Source: Orientallactaga sibirica (taxonomy: Eukaryota > Chordata > Mammalia > Rodentia > Dipodidae). From it: 64,000 bases of DNA. Position numbers and translations under genes: made by a program. Location: NCBI GenBank assembly GCA_036365145.1, contig JAEOAD010000030.1, forward strand, positions 9,944,001 to 10,008,000, written 5' to 3'. Positions within the stretch are counted from its first letter, which is position 1, and each line of letters starts with the position of its first letter. The notes below the pieces were generated by a model. That model was not told where the DNA came from. It did not search any database and worked only from the letters and a program-made list of their open reading frames with translations. This document shows, in pieces, positions 33,065-45,060 of this stretch.

Positions 33065-34526
33065 TGTCCCAAGTCCGTCCATATTCCTCCAAATTTCATC
33101 ATATCATTATTCTTACTGGTGAGTAGAATTTCATTGTACATATGTACCACAACTTCATTATACACTCATCAACTGATGAGCATTTAGGTTGATTCCAGTT
33201 ATTAGCTATTGTGTATTGAGCAGCTATAAAACATGGTTGAGCAAAATAATTGCACAGAACAGTGGAGCCTTTAGGGTAAATGCCCAGTAGAGGAATGGCT
33301 GGCTCAATTGACAGCTCTATTTTCATCTTTATCAGGACTCTCCATTTTGATTTCCATAGTGGTTGTACAAGTTTTTACTCCTACCATCAGTAAATGAAGG
33401 TTCCTCTTTCCCTGCATCCTTTCCAACATTTATTACTTTTTTTAATGATTATCATCCTTTCTGGAGTAAGGTGGAATCTCATAGTTGTTTTAATTTGCAT
33501 TTCCTGATTTTTAAGGATGTTGAACATTGTTTAATTTCCTGGACTTCTAGGGTATTGCTCAGGAAGTCTTTCCCTACTCCTGTATCATGAAGAGTTCACC
33601 CTACTTTTTCATCCAGTACTTTGAGAGTTTCAGGCCTTATATTGAGCTCTTTAATACATTTGGAGTTGATTTTTCTGTATGGTGAGAGGAGAGTAGTTTC
33701 ATTTTTCTGCATTTGGTTATCCAATTTGTCCAATACCATTTGTTGAAGACACTGTCTTTTCTCCGGGGTATGCTATTGACTCCTTTGTCAAAGGAACTAA
33801 GAGCTTGGTCTTCAGTTCTTCCCACTGGTCTATATTATGTTTTTATGCCAGTACCATGCTTTTTTTCTTACTATGACTTTGCAGTGTAGCTTTATATTGG
33901 GTATGGGGATACCTCCAGAGGTATTTCTTTTGCTGAGGATATGTTTGGATATCCAAGGCTTGCTGCCATTCTATATGAATTTTAAGATCATTTTTTCTAT
34001 CTCTGTGAAGAATGATGCTAGAATTTTTATTGGTATTGCACTGAATCTGTATATTGCTTTTGGTAGAATTGCAGTTTTCACAATATTAATTCTACCTATC
34101 CAGGAGCATGGAAGGTCCTTCCATGTTCTTATGTCCTTCTCTATTTCTTTCATGAATGTTTTCAGTATATAGGTCTTTCACTTCCTTGGTTAATGTTATT
34201 CCTAGGTATTTGATTTTTTTGTGGCTATTGAAAACAGGACAATCTTGATGACTTCCTTCTCTATATATTTGTCTTTTGCATAGAAGGCTACTGATTTTTG
34301 TGTGGTGATTTTGTGTCCTGTCACTTTGCTGAAGACATTTATCACCTTTAGAAGTTTTATAGTAGAATCTTTCAGGTCATTTATGTATAGGATCATGTCA
34401 TCTGCAAATGAGGCTATTTGTATCCCTTTTATATCTTTCTCCTGTCTTATTTTTTTATCTAGGATTTCTATTACTATGTTGAAGAACAGTGGTGAGACTG
34501 AGCACCCCTTTCTTGTTCCTGATCTT

Positions 34527-34694
34527 TTTTTTTTTTTTTTTTTTTTTTTTGGTTTTTCGAGGTAGGGTCTCACTCTGGTCCAGGCTGACCTGGAATTAAC
34601 TACGTAGTCTCAGGGTGGCCTCAAACTCTTGGCGATCCTCCTACCTCTGCCTCCCGAGTGCTGGGATTAAAGGTGTGCGCCATCACACCCGGCT
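34527..34694 (-). repeat. B1-type SINE, well preserved
   Basis: Long T-run, then ggtttttcgaggtagggtct through cccggc. It is flanked by the direct repeat ttgttcctgatctt at 34513-34526 and 34695-34708. It is one of the least diverged B1 copies here, so relatively recent. Confidence 0.93.
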
Positions 34695-35009
34695 TTGTTC
34701 CTGATCTTAATGGGAGTCCCTGTTAAGTATGATTTGGGGTTTGTATATAGCCTTTGTTCCTCCATGCCTAGTCTCTCCAGTGTTTTGATCATGGAGTGGT
34801 GTTGTATTTTTTTGATGGCCTTTTCTGCATTAATTGAAATGATAATATGGTTCTTGTGTTCAAGATTGTTTATATGGTGTATTATATTTATTGATTTCCA
34901 TATGTTGAACCATCTATGTATCTCTGGGATGAACCCTGCTTGGTTGAGGTGAATAATGCTTTTGATATGTTGTTGAATTTGTTTTGTGAGGATTTTGTTC
35001 AGGATTTTT

Positions 35010-35163
35010 TTGTGTATGTGGGTTTTTGAAGTAGGGTCTTCCTCTAGCCCAGGCTGACCTGGAATTCACTATGTAGTCTCCACCTGGCCTCAAACTCAAA
35101 GCAATCCTCCTTCCTTTGCCTCCTGAGTGCTGGAATTAAAGGTATATGCCACCACACCTGGCT
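35010..35163 (-). repeat. B1-type SINE
   Basis: Plus-strand blocks aggctgacctggaattcact and gagtgctggaattaaaggta ... ccaccacacctggct. A second B1 in the same ORF2 remnant, more diverged than the one at 34527. Confidence 0.88.
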
Positions 35164-35236
35164 TTGTTCATTTTTGGATCTAAGTTCATTCTATAGCTTT
35201 CTTTTTTTGTGTTGTATCTCTACTTGCTTTTCTTTT

Positions 35237-35323
35237 TTAAATTATTTTTATTGACAACTTTAATTGTAAACAATATCCCATGTTATTTCCCTACCTCCCC
35301 CCCACTTTCCCCTTTGAAACTTA
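35237..35323 (-). mobile_element. Very short (~87 bp) L1 3'-end insertion
   Basis: The bases tttttattgacaactttaat ... cactttcccctttgaaac match the extreme 3' end of the attgacaactt L1 family, as at 37365-37445. ORF2 sequence continues on both sides, so this is an extremely 5'-truncated insertion. Confidence 0.8.
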
Positions 35324-36249
35324 GGGTGATGCTAGCTTCATAGAAGGAGTTTGGGAGCATTCCCTGTTCTCCAATTATGTGAAAAATATTGAGAAAAAGT
35401 GTTTTCAGTTCTTTGATGAAGGTTTAGTAGAATTAAGCTAAGACTCCATCAGGTTCTGGGCTTTTCCTTTTGGGGAGGTTTTTGATTACATTTTCAATCT
35501 TGATGGATTTAATAGGTTTGTTTAGGAGATTTACCTGCTCTAGATTTATGAATTCATCCAATTTTGTGGAATAGAGGTTTTGGAAATATGTCCTGTGATT
35601 CCTCCAATTTCACTGTTGTTGTGACTTCTTTGTTATGAATTTTACACTTAGGACTGCTTTCTTTGTGTTCCATAAGTTTTGGTATACTGTGTTTCTTGTT
35701 ATCATTCAGTTCTAGAAAATTTACACTTTCCTTTTTGGTTTCTTCCATGACCATTCATTGTTTAATAGCATGTTGTTCAGTTCCTAGGAGCTTGTGTAAT
35801 TTCTGCTATTTCTGTTACTGTTAATTTCTAACTTTAACATATTGTGGTCCAATATGATACAGGAAGTTACATCAATTTTCCTGAATTTATGGTATGCTTT
35901 ATGCACTAATATATGATCTATTTTTCAAAAGGTTCCATGGGCTGCTGAGAAGAATGTGTACTCTGTAGAATTAGGGTGGAATGTTCTGTGGATGTCTGTT
36001 AGGTCTAGTTGTTCTATGGTGTTGTAGAGCTCTTTTATTTCCCTGTTGATTTTATTCTTGAATGATCTGTCTCTATTGCTGATAGTGAGAAATTGATATC
36101 CCCTACTATGACAATATTGGGATTCATTTCTTGTTTGTTGTCAAGTAGGTTTTGCTTTATAAATTGTGGTGTACCAGTATTTGGTGTGTATACATTTATG
36201 ATTGTGATGTCCTCTTGTTGGATCATTCCCTTGATGAGCCAAATGTGTC

Positions 36250-36256
<7 letters not shown>

Positions 36257-36284
<28 letters not shown>

Positions 36285-36524
36285 AGGCAAGCCCAACAAA
36301 CTGGCCTTTTTTATGTGAGAGAGCAAGACTTAGAAAGAGAGAGAATTGGCATGCCAGGGGCTCAGCCACTGCAATCCAGCTCAAGATGTGTGTGCCCCTT
36401 GTGTGCATGTGCAACTTTGTGTGTTTGTGTCCCTGTGCATCTGGCATACTTAGGACCTGGAGAGTCAAATATGAGTCCTTAGGTGTTTCAGGCAATCACC
36501 TTAACCACTAAGCCATTTCTCCAG
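36257..36524 (-). repeat. DIP-like SINE with long T-run
   Basis: It is flanked by ccctcttt at 36249-36256 and 36525-36532. The L1 text resumes directly after the second copy. The plus-strand end reads ctaagccatttctccag. Confidence 0.9.
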
Positions 36525-36765
36525 CCCTCTTTGTTCTTTTTTTGTTACTTTTGGTTTGAAGTCCATTTTGTCAGATATTTATATAGCCACATCCACTTTT
36601 TTTTAATTTCCATTTGTTTGGACAATCATTTCCCATCCTTTCACCCTGAGGAGGTGACTATCCTTAGTGATGAGACACTTTCTTGAAGACAGCAGATAGA
36701 AGGGTCCATTTTTTCTGATCCACCCTGTTAACTTGTGTGTCTTTGATATATGAGTTGAGACTATT

Positions 36766-37345
36766 AATATTTAATGTTATATCTGTGAGGTTCAATTTAA
36801 TCCCTGCCATGCTGGAGGGTTTATGTGGTTTGGTGCTTTCTTGGGATTTGAATGTTTTTATGCCTTCTCTAGTTTTGGCTATTGTGTTCTTTCTGTAATA
36901 AGCTCTTAAGATTGGTTGTTTGATTCTTCTGTCTGGACCATTCCCTGAAGTACTCTCTGTAGGTTTGGCTTTGTGTTCATATAATCATAGAGCTGGCCTT
37001 TATCATGAAACATTTTCCTTTCACCATCTATTATGAGAGATGTTTTTCACTGGGCACAGTAGTTTGTGTTAGAAGATATAGTTTTTCAGACTTTGAAGTA
37101 CTCAATTCCAAGCCCTTCTGGCTTTCAAAGTTTCTTTTGAAAAATCTGAGGTATTTTGGATGGGGTTGCCTTTGTATGTTAATGGTTGTTTCTGTCTTGC
37201 TGCTTTTAGCACTCTCTCTTTGTTTTTGTTGTTTAGGGTTTTAACTATGAAGTGTCTTGGAGAGTTTCTTCTTTAGTCAAGTCTGTTTGGTGTTCTGTGA
37301 GCTTCTTGTATCTGGATGGGTCTCTCTTTTAAGAGAGTAGGAAAG
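36766..37345 (-). pseudogene. L1 ORF1 C-terminal remnant and ORF1-ORF2 linker
   Basis: This continues the minus-strand element beyond the ORF2 start. The block 37180-37345 is complementary to the C-terminal ORF1 domain also seen at 6185-6360. The L1 stops at about 37345, where another L1 3' end begins. Confidence 0.75.
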
Positions 37346-38275
37346 TTTTCTTCAATAATTTATTTATTTATTTATTGACAACTTCTTTAACTGTAGACAA
37401 TATCCCATGCTATTTCCCTCCTTCTCCCCACTTTCCCCTTTGAAACTTCACTCTCCATCATATCTCCTCCCCATTCTCAATCAGTCTCTCTTTTCAGTTT
37501 GATGTCATGATCTTTTTCTCCTATTATGATGGGATTGTGAAGGTAGTGTCAGGCACTGTGTGGTCATGGATATCCAGACCATTTTGTGTCTGGAGGAGCA
37601 TGTTGTAAGGAGTCCTACTCTTCCTTTGGCTCTTACATTCTTTCCGCCCCCTCTTCCTCAATGTACCCAGAGCCTTGGAAGGTGGGTTTGAGATGTTTCA
37701 GTGCTGAGCACTCCTCTGTTCCTTCTTCTCAGCACCATGGTGCCTTTTGAGTCATCCCAAGGTTGCTATCATATGAAAAGAGAAGCTTTTCTAAACAAAA
37801 GTGAGAGTAGAATTAATATATTGGTATGGACATTAAGAGAAGTGCTTACTGGGTAGTTTGGTAAGCATAGTATATACATTTAGCAAAACACCAGCAGACA
37901 TTACACACTTAGGGCTCATGACTACCCCTGTCATATGTTTTCAGTATCAGGGATGTGTTCCCTCCCATGGAGCAGGCCTCCAGTCCAATTATAGAGAGGT
38001 TGGTTTCCCCCATAACAGACATGCAACTATTGCACCCATTGGCTCATTTGGCCTGGCTGGCCAAATTTAAAACTTGCAGTGTTCACTGTTGATTACCTTC
38101 ACTGGTGTTTTCTCTCTCCCATTGAACTGCATGCAGTGTAGCTTTTTCCAACTTTCTGTCAGCTGGTTCAAATGGAGGAGGCTTTAAGCTCAGCTCCAGT
38201 AGGTTTTCTCAGTGAACTTGCCACCCAAGTATGTGGAGTCTTCAGCAATAGGGTCTTACCATCTATTCTTGGTGG
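37346..38275 (-). mobile_element. 5'-truncated L1 3'UTR (attgacaactt family)
   Basis: Starts with the tail (tttatttatttatttattga) and contains the same blocks as 3664-4566, including tttggctcttacattctttc and gcagtgtagctttttcc. It stops near gggtcttacc. Same family, similar truncation point as the 3664 copy. Confidence 0.85.
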
Positions 38276-38572
38276 GAAACCAATCTTCATTATCCACTCA
38301 TCAGTTGAGGGGCATCTAGGCTATTTCCATTTCCTATTGTGAATAGAGCAGCAATAAACATGGTCAAGCAAATATCTCTAAGGTAGTGAGATGAGTCCTT
38401 AGAATATATGCCTAGGAGTGGTATAGCTGGGTCATATGGTAGATCTATATTTAGTTGTCTCAGGAACCTCCATACTTATTTCCACAATGGCTGGACCAGA
38501 TTGCATTCCCACCCACAGTATAGAAGGGTTCCTCTTTTTCTGCATCCTCACCAGCATTTATAGTCATTTGCT

Positions 38573-38825
38573 TTTTTTTTTTTTTTTTTTTTGGAGAGAG
38601 AGACAGAGAGAAAGGAAGAGGAAGACAGATAAGAGATGGGCATGCCAACAGCCTCTCAGCAGCTGCTGCGAATGAAATCCAGATGCATGGGCCCCCTTGT
38701 GGTCAAGTGCATCTTTGCATCTGGCTAAACGTGGGACCTGGAGATTGGAAGCCCTGGAGATTGGAACCAGCGTTCTTAGGCTTAGGAGGCAGGCACCTTA
38801 ACCGCTAAGCCATCTCTCCAGCCCT
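38573..38825 (-). repeat. DIP-like SINE
   Basis: T-run, (GA)n, and ctaagccatctctccagccc at the plus-strand end. Imperfect duplication tagtcatttgctttt / taatcatttgtttt on the two sides. The copy contains a small internal duplication (ggagattggaa twice). Confidence 0.88.
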
Positions 38826-38972
38826 AATCATTTGTTTTCATGATGGTAGCCAATCTGACATGAGTGAGATGGAATCTCAAGGTAGTTTTAATCTTCACTT
38901 CCCTGATGACTAGGGGTGTAGAACTTTTTTAAAGATGTTTATATGCCATCTGTATATCTTCTTCTGAGAACT

Positions 38973-39095
38973 CATAGAGCTGGCCTTTATCATGAAAGAT
39001 TTTCCTTTCACCATCTATTATGAGGGATATTTTTCACTGGGCACAGTAGTTTGGATTAGAATATATAGTTTTTCAGACTTTGAAGTACTCAATTC
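38973..39095 (-). repeat. Misplaced L1 ORF1-ORF2 linker segment
   Basis: About 120 bp here are almost identical to 36986-37107 (catagagctggcctttatca ... tgaagtactcaattc). At 36986 the segment is in its normal place between ORF1 and ORF2. Here it lies inside the C-terminal part of ORF2. It has no A-tail. Confidence 0.85.
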
Positions 39096-41939
39096 TTCTT
39101 CTAGAACTCTCTATTTAGTTCCACAGCCCATTTTTTAATTGGGTGTTTGATTTCTTATTATTTAATTTTTTGAGTTCTTTGTATATCCTAGATAGTAACC
39201 CTCTGTCAGATGTATAGCTGGCAAAGATTTTCTCCCATTCTGTAGGTTGCCTTGTTGCTCTATTCACAGTGTCCTTAGCTGTACAAAAGCTTTGTAATTT
39301 CATGAGGTCCCAGTGGTTGATCTGTGGTTTTACTGAGTGATTGGGGTTATATTCAGAAAGTCTTTTCCAAGACCAATATGTTGAAGGGTTTTCCCTACTT
39401 TTTCCTCTAGCAGTTTCAGAGTTTCAGGTCTGATGTTAAGATCTTTGATCCATTTGGACTTAATTCTTGTGCATGGAGAGAGATAAGGATCTATTTTCAT
39501 CCTTCTATAGATGCATATCCATTTTTCCAGCACCATTTGCTGAAGAGGCTCTCTTTTCTCCAATGAGTATTATTGGCATTGATGTCAAAGATCAGGTGAC
39601 TATAGCTACCTGGACTTACATTAGGATCCTCTGTTCTGTTACATTGATCTACATGTCTGTTTTTGTGCCAGTACCATGCTGTTTTTGTTACTATGGCTCT
39701 GTAATATAGGTTAAAATCAGGTATGGTGATACCACCAGCCTTATTTTTGTTGTGCAAAATTGGTTTAAATATCTGAGGGTTTTTGTGCTTCCAAATGAAT
39801 TTTTGGATTATTTTTTCTATTTCTGTGAAGAATGCCATTGGAATTTTGATGGGGATTGCATTAAATGTGTAGATTGCTTTTGGTAGGATTGCCATTTTCA
39901 CAATTTTGATCCTTCCAATCCAAGAACAGGGGATGTTTTTCCATTTCCTTGTGTCTTCTGCAATTTCTTGCTTGAGTGTTTTGCAGTTCTCCTTGTTGAG
40001 ATTCTTCACTTCCTTGTTAGGTTTACCCCAAGGTACTTTATTTTGTTTGATGCAATTGTGAATGGGAGTGATTCTCTGATTTCATCCTCTGTGTGTTTGT
40101 TGTTAGCATATAGGAAGGCTACTTATTTCTGTGTGTTTTTTGTATCCTGCTACATGGCTATAGGTGTTTATAAGCTCTAACAGTCTGCTGGTAGAGTCTT
40201 TAGGATCCTTTTTGTATAGAATCATATCATCTGCCGATAATGATAGTTTGATTTCTTCCTTTCCAATTTTGATCCCTTTTGTGAGTGTCTCTTGCCTTAT
40301 TGCTATGGCTAAGACATCCAGTACTATATTAAATAAAAGTGGGGGCAGTGGACACCTTTATCTTGTGCCTGATTTTAGTGGAAAAGCTTCAAGTTTTTCT
40401 CCATTTAGTATTACGTTGGCTGTGGGTTTGTCATAAATAGCCTTTATTATGTTGAGATATGTTCCTTCTATTCCCAGTCTCTGTAGGATTTTTATCATGA
40501 AGGGATGTTGGATTTTGTCAAATGCTTTTTCTGCATCTAATGAGATGATCATGTGATATTTGTCCTTCAGTCCATTTATATACTGTATTAGATTTATTGA
40601 TTTATGTATGTTGAACCATCCCTGCATCTCTGGGATAAAGCCTATTTGGTCGGGGTGAATGCTCTTTTTAATATATTCTTGTGTTCTGTTTGCCAATATT
40701 TTGTTGAGAATTTTTTCATCTATGTTCATGAGGGAGATTGGTCTGTAATTTTCCTTTTTTGTTCTATCTTTGTCTGGTTTGGGGATCAGGGTGATGCTGG
40801 CTTCATAGAAGGCATTTGGTATGGTTCCTTCCTCTTCTATTTTGTGGAAAAGTTTAAGAAGCATTGCTGTTAGTTCTTCCATGAAGGTCCGGTAAAATTC
40901 AGCAGTGAATCCATCTCGGCCTGGACTTTTTTTAGTTGGAAGATTTTTTATAACTGCTTGGATCTCCATACTTGTTATAGGTCTATTTAAGTGGTTAATC
41001 TCAACTTGATTTAATTTAGGTAGGTCATATAAATCAAGGAAATCATCTATTTCTTTCAGAGTTTCAAACTTAGTGGAGTATATGTTCTTATAGTATGTCC
41101 CTATGATTTTTTTAATTTCTCTGGTATCTGTTGTAATGGTGCCTTTTTCATCTCTAGTTTATTAATTTGTGTCTGTTTTCTCTTTCTTTTGGTCAGATTT
41201 GCTAAGGGTTTATCAATCTTGTTTATCCTTTCAAAGAATCAACTGTTTGTTTCATTGAGTCTTTTTTTTTTTTTGTTTCTATTTCATTAATTTTCTGCCC
41301 TAATCTTTATTATTTCTTCCCATCTACTGATTTTTAGTTTGCCTTGTTCTTTATTTTTCAAGGCCTTAAGGTGCAGCATTAAGTTGTTTACCTGCAGCTT
41401 TTCTAATTTCTTAACATGGGCACTTAAAGCTATAAATTTCCTTCTTAGGACTGCCTTCATTGTGTCACAAAGGTTTTGGTATGTTGTGTTCTCATTATCA
41501 TTTGACTCCATGAATTTTTTCATTTCCTTCTTGATTTCTTCATTGACCCTTTCACCATTTAGTAGTGTATTATTTAGTTTCCATGATTTTGTGTATGCTC
41601 TATATCTTTTCTTGCTATTGATTTGTAGTTTGATCCCATTGTGATCTGATAGAGTGCAAGAAATTATTGCAATTTTCCTATATTTGTTAAGATTTGCTTT
41701 GTGTCCTAATATGTGGTATATTTTAGAGAATGTTCCATGTGTTGCTGAAAAGAGTGTGTATTCTTCAGCATTTGGATGAAGTGTCCTGTATATATCTGTT
41801 AGGTCCATTTGTTCTATGACCTCATTTAATCCAGAAGCATCTCTTTATTTTTTGCCGGGATGATCTGTCAATTGGTGAGAGTGGGGTGTTGAAATCACCC
41901 ACTACAAGTGTGTTTGGTGTTATCTGTGACCTTAGTTCT

Positions 41940-42009
41940 GACCTGGAATTCACTATGTATTCTCAGGGTGGCCTCAAACTCACAGTGATCCACCTACCTC
42001 TGCCTCCCA
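41940..42009 (-). repeat. B1 fragment (~70 bp)
   Basis: ctgacctggaattcactatg ... cctctgcctcccag, flanked by the repeat gtgaccttagtt on both sides (about 41927 and 42011). A short insertion that lacks both B1 ends. Confidence 0.85.
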
Positions 42010-42305
42010 GTGTGACCTTAGTTGTTTGATGAAATTGGGAACCTCCTGTGTTAGGTGCATATATGTTTAGGATTGTAATGTCCTCTGGTTGGAGCATTCC
42101 TTTAATCAATATAAAGTGACATTCCTTATCTTTCCTAATTAATGTTGGTCTGAAGTCTACCCTGTCAGATATTAGGATAGCAACTCCTGCTTGTTTTCTA
42201 GGTTCATTTGCTTGAAACACCGTTTTCCAACTTTCATCCTAAAATAGTGTCTGTCCTTTGTAGAAAGGTGAGTTTCTTGGAGACAACAAATTGAAGGATC
42301 ATGCT

Positions 42306-42673
42306 TTTTTTTTTTTTTTTTTTTTGAGATTAAGCAGGCAAGTTTTTTTTTTTTTTTTTTTTTTTTTTCAAGGTAGGGTCTCACTCTGGTCCAGGCTGAC
42401 CTGGAATTAACTATGTAGTCTCAGGGTGGCCTCGAACTCTCGGTGATCCTCCTACCTCTGCCTCCCGAGTGCTGGGATTAAAGGTGTGTGCCACCACGCC
42501 CGGCTAAGCAGGCAAGTTTTATTATCAAATGTAACAAGTCTACAAAAACTCAGTAGTATTGTAATAAGTATTACTGCCTATCTTAGTCTTTCAGAGCTTT
42601 GGGCAGAGTTAAGGCATCAAGTCCAGTGAACTTTTTTTTTTTTTTTTTCTGATCTTGAGTGCTAGTTCTTACC
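42306..42673 (-). pseudogene. Retrocopy of an unidentified mRNA 3' end, with nested B1
   Basis: On the minus strand, a ~200 bp non-repeat sequence carries AATAAA just upstream of a poly(A) (T-run at 42305-42326). It is flanked by aaggatcNtgct at 42294-42305 and 42674-42685. These are the marks of a processed, 5'-truncated mRNA copy inserted in L1. An internal A-run (plus-strand T-run at 42632-42650) lies near its 5' part. A B1 has since entered it at about 42343-42504. I do not recognise the parent gene; the piece looks like 3'UTR only. Confidence 0.75.
42343..42504 (-). repeat. B1-type SINE nested in the retrocopy
   Basis: T-run, caaggtagggtctcactctg, ... ccacgcccggc, flanked by taagcaggcaagttt at about 42331 and 42505. 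Well-preserved, with CpGs retained, so probably recent. Confidence 0.92.
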
Positions 42674-42827
42674 AAGGATCCTGCTGTTTAACCCAGTCTG
42701 CAAACCTATGTCTTTTGGTTGGGGCATTCAGGCCGTTGATATTGAGTTATTATTAAAAGGTGTGTATTTATTTTTTGCCTTTTTTCTTGTTTTGTAGTTC
42801 TTCCAGTTTTACCTTTGCTTTCTTGTA

Positions 42828-43904
42828 TCAACTAGTATTGGAGTATGGTTTGTTTTTTCCAGGTTCCTTATATGTGTGCTTTTCTTTCTCTTCATCATGG
42901 AGGATCCTTTCAAGTATTTTCTGTAGACCTGGTTTTGTCTTCAAATATTCCTTTAGCCTGCTTTTGTTGTGGAATGTCCTTATTTCTCCACATATTTGAA
43001 TGGATAGCTTTGCAGGATAAAGTAAACATGGTTGAAAATTGTTATCTTTCAGAACTTGGAATACATCACTCCAAGCCCTTCTGACTTTTAAAGATTGTGT
43101 TGAGCAATATGCTGTGATTCTGATGGGCTTGCCTTTGTAGGTGACTTGCTTTTTCTCTGTAGCTGCTTTCAATATATTTTCTTTGGTTGGTATGTTTGGT
43201 AGTTTAATTATAATATGGTGGGGAGAGGTTCCTTCCAGGTTTTGTCTGTTTGGTGTTCTAAAGGCTTCTTGTATCTGCATTGGCATCTCTTTCCCAATTT
43301 GGGGGAAGTTTTCTTGTATGATTTTGATGAAAACACCTACTATGCCTTTGGAGTGAAATTCTTCTCCTTCTACTATTTCCTGAATTCTTGTGTTTGATCT
43401 TACTTTAGTATCCTGAATATCTTGAAATTCCAATTCATACCTTCCTATTAGTTTGTCTTTCTGTTTGTTGGACTGTATTAGATCTGCCACCTGGTCTTCT
43501 AGTTTAGATACTCTGTTCTCTCCTTCATCCATTCTACTAGAGAGATTTTCTACAGAGTTTTTTATTTCACTGACTGTGTTCTTTATTGCTAGTATTTCTG
43601 ACTGGGTTTTCTTTATTATTTCTATTTCCTTATTTATGTCTAGTATTTACCTCTTTATTTCATTAAATTGGTTTCCTGTGTGTTCTTGGAATCCATTGAT
43701 TTCCTCTTTGAGGTCTTTGAACCCTTTTATTTCCTCTCTGAGTTCTTTGAACATATTTATAATCATTCTTTTGAAATCTTTCTCAGGCATTTCCTCTAAT
43801 TCAGTCTCACTGAAGGTCATTTCTGATGCATTAATACTTTTTGGTGGATTTATATTGTCTCGATTTTTTGTGTTTCTTATATTATAATGTAGAGATTTTT
43901 GCAA
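42828..43904 (-). pseudogene. L1 ORF1 pseudogene, long and well preserved
   Basis: Minus-strand ORF1 in two open blocks: N-terminal at 43904-43647 and the remainder at 43532-42828. A coiled-coil-like region (heptads around ENRVSKLEDQVADL) comes first. The RNA-recognition and C-terminal domains follow, with AFRTPNRQN, ENILKAATEK and KPIRITAYCS stretches. An in-frame stop near 43647 and a shift before 43532 separate the blocks. This belongs to the same element as the ORF2 at 38276-42690 and is a different lineage from the ORF1 at 10144. Confidence 0.9.
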
Positions 43905-45060
43905 CTTGGACTAATTTAATGCTTGGTTTTCTAATTATCTGCAGTAATATTAGATGTATCAATCTGATGTTATATATCTTCAGGGTAGAAGCTTAAAATG
44001 CTAGGTGTGGCTCTTAAGACTCTCAGAGTAACCACGAAAGTGACCCTAGGTGTTGGGTTGGCCTGCTATGAGAGTATTCAAGTAGGCTGAATGGAACAGA
44101 ATATAGTCAAATTCTAAAACCTTAACTAAACAATGTACCCATTCAATGAAAAACAGCACAAAGTATTTGTGCAAAAGTAGGTATTACGACAAACAGATCC
44201 TCTAACAAAGTCACAGTCCCTAAGGATGTGTGTTGCCCCACACCCTTAATCCTGTAAACTGGGAGGCTAAGAATTCTGGTCTGTAGGAGGTTCCTAGGTC
44301 AGCTTGTGACCAAGTGAGACCCTTCCCCAATGAATGACAGAAGAGGAAACAAAGGCACTATAAATCAGGAAACAACAAATGAGCAACCCAAAATATAGCT
44401 TATTTAAGAATGTCAGATCTGACAATCCATCAGGTTTAACATATAATTTACCCTGACATGGATGGTGCAATTAGCCCTTTGGATGCAAGCCTATACACCA
44501 GGCTTATTTGGTGGGTACTGACCTGGTGTAATCCCATCCCAGTTACCTTTTGGGATATCTTTGATTTCAACTATGCTGCATGGCTGTTTGGGTCCTTCTT
44601 TGCTGTGTTGTGGGCTCAGGAAGGCTGGCTGCTTCTGTGGGTCACTGCTCTGATCATGCCAGGTACTGGTAGGTGAGCTCTCTTCCCCAGGTCTCTGGTG
44701 CTTGCTGGCACTTGTGCTGGTGGTGGGGAGGGGAGGCTGTGGGCGGTGGGTGAAGTCAGCCTGCTGGTCCACATGATCCTGTTCTTCACAAGCCACTCCA
44801 TTGGTTTCTGCTGTCCTCCTTCCAAGTTTCTTGAGTTTGTGAGGAGGCCAATGTGTTTGGAAAATCCCCTCACCTGGCTTTAAAATCCTGGTGCTCAGGC
44901 AGAGCCTGGTGGCTGCAGCCACGTGGAACTCCCTGCCACTGCTGGAACCGTTTCTGCCTGCTTCTGTGGGCTCTAGATGCTCTGGGTCTGTCCTACTTCT
45001 CTTCTGCAGTTGATAATTTACTATACACCTCACTTTTTAGTACAGGAGTGTATTTTGCTG
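43905..45060 (-). mobile_element. Probable 5'UTR of the preceding L1
   Basis: This is sequence upstream of ORF1 on the minus strand. It is AT-rich at first, with a B1-like remnant at about 44220-44335, and GC-rich at 44470-44990. A minus-strand open frame of 180 codons (45033-44491) lies in the GC-rich part. It is proline- and serine-rich and has no domain I recognise. The outer end is not clearly defined; another L1 ORF1 begins at about 45078. Confidence 0.55.

Larger units (their letters stand above)
33065..36765 (-). pseudogene. L1 ORF2 pseudogene, repeatedly interrupted
   Basis: This is minus-strand ORF2 in order: C-terminal part at 33065-33600, reverse transcriptase with a FADDMILYI stretch around 34390, and endonuclease part to about 36765. 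Insertions break it at 34527-34694 (B1), 35010-35163 (B1), 35237-35323 (short L1 3' end) and 36257-36524 (DIP-like SINE). Frameshifts and stops are frequent, so no protein can be made. Because the insertions still leave the flanks collinear, the original element can be followed for almost its whole ORF2 length. Confidence 0.85.
38276..42690 (-). pseudogene. L1 ORF2 pseudogene, nearly complete (minus strand)
   Basis: Minus-strand ORF2 of a distinct L1 lineage. The C-terminal part is at about 38276-39320. The block around 39500-40000 reads [20 protein letters not shown]. The reverse transcriptase spans about 40160-40970, with [11 protein letters not shown] and a long open frame at 40358-40969. 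The endonuclease part runs to about 42240. It is better preserved than the ORF2 at 33065. Interruptions are a SINE at 38573-38825, an ORF1-linker fragment at 38973-39095, a B1 piece at 41940-42009 and a retrocopy at 42306-42673. Stops and frameshifts at several points make it non-functional. Confidence 0.88.

Noticed and set aside
40358..40969. 203-codon frame with reverse transcriptase similarity as a live gene or domesticated RT
   Set aside because: It is an intact stretch within an L1 ORF2 that is broken on both sides; flanking ORF2 sequence is collinear, so it is decay in progress rather than a separate gene.
42828..43532. 234-codon coiled-coil protein as a host gene
   Set aside because: Motifs (AFRTPNRQN, ENILKAATEK) and position upstream of ORF2 identify it as L1 ORF1, with the N-terminal block separated by a stop and frameshift.
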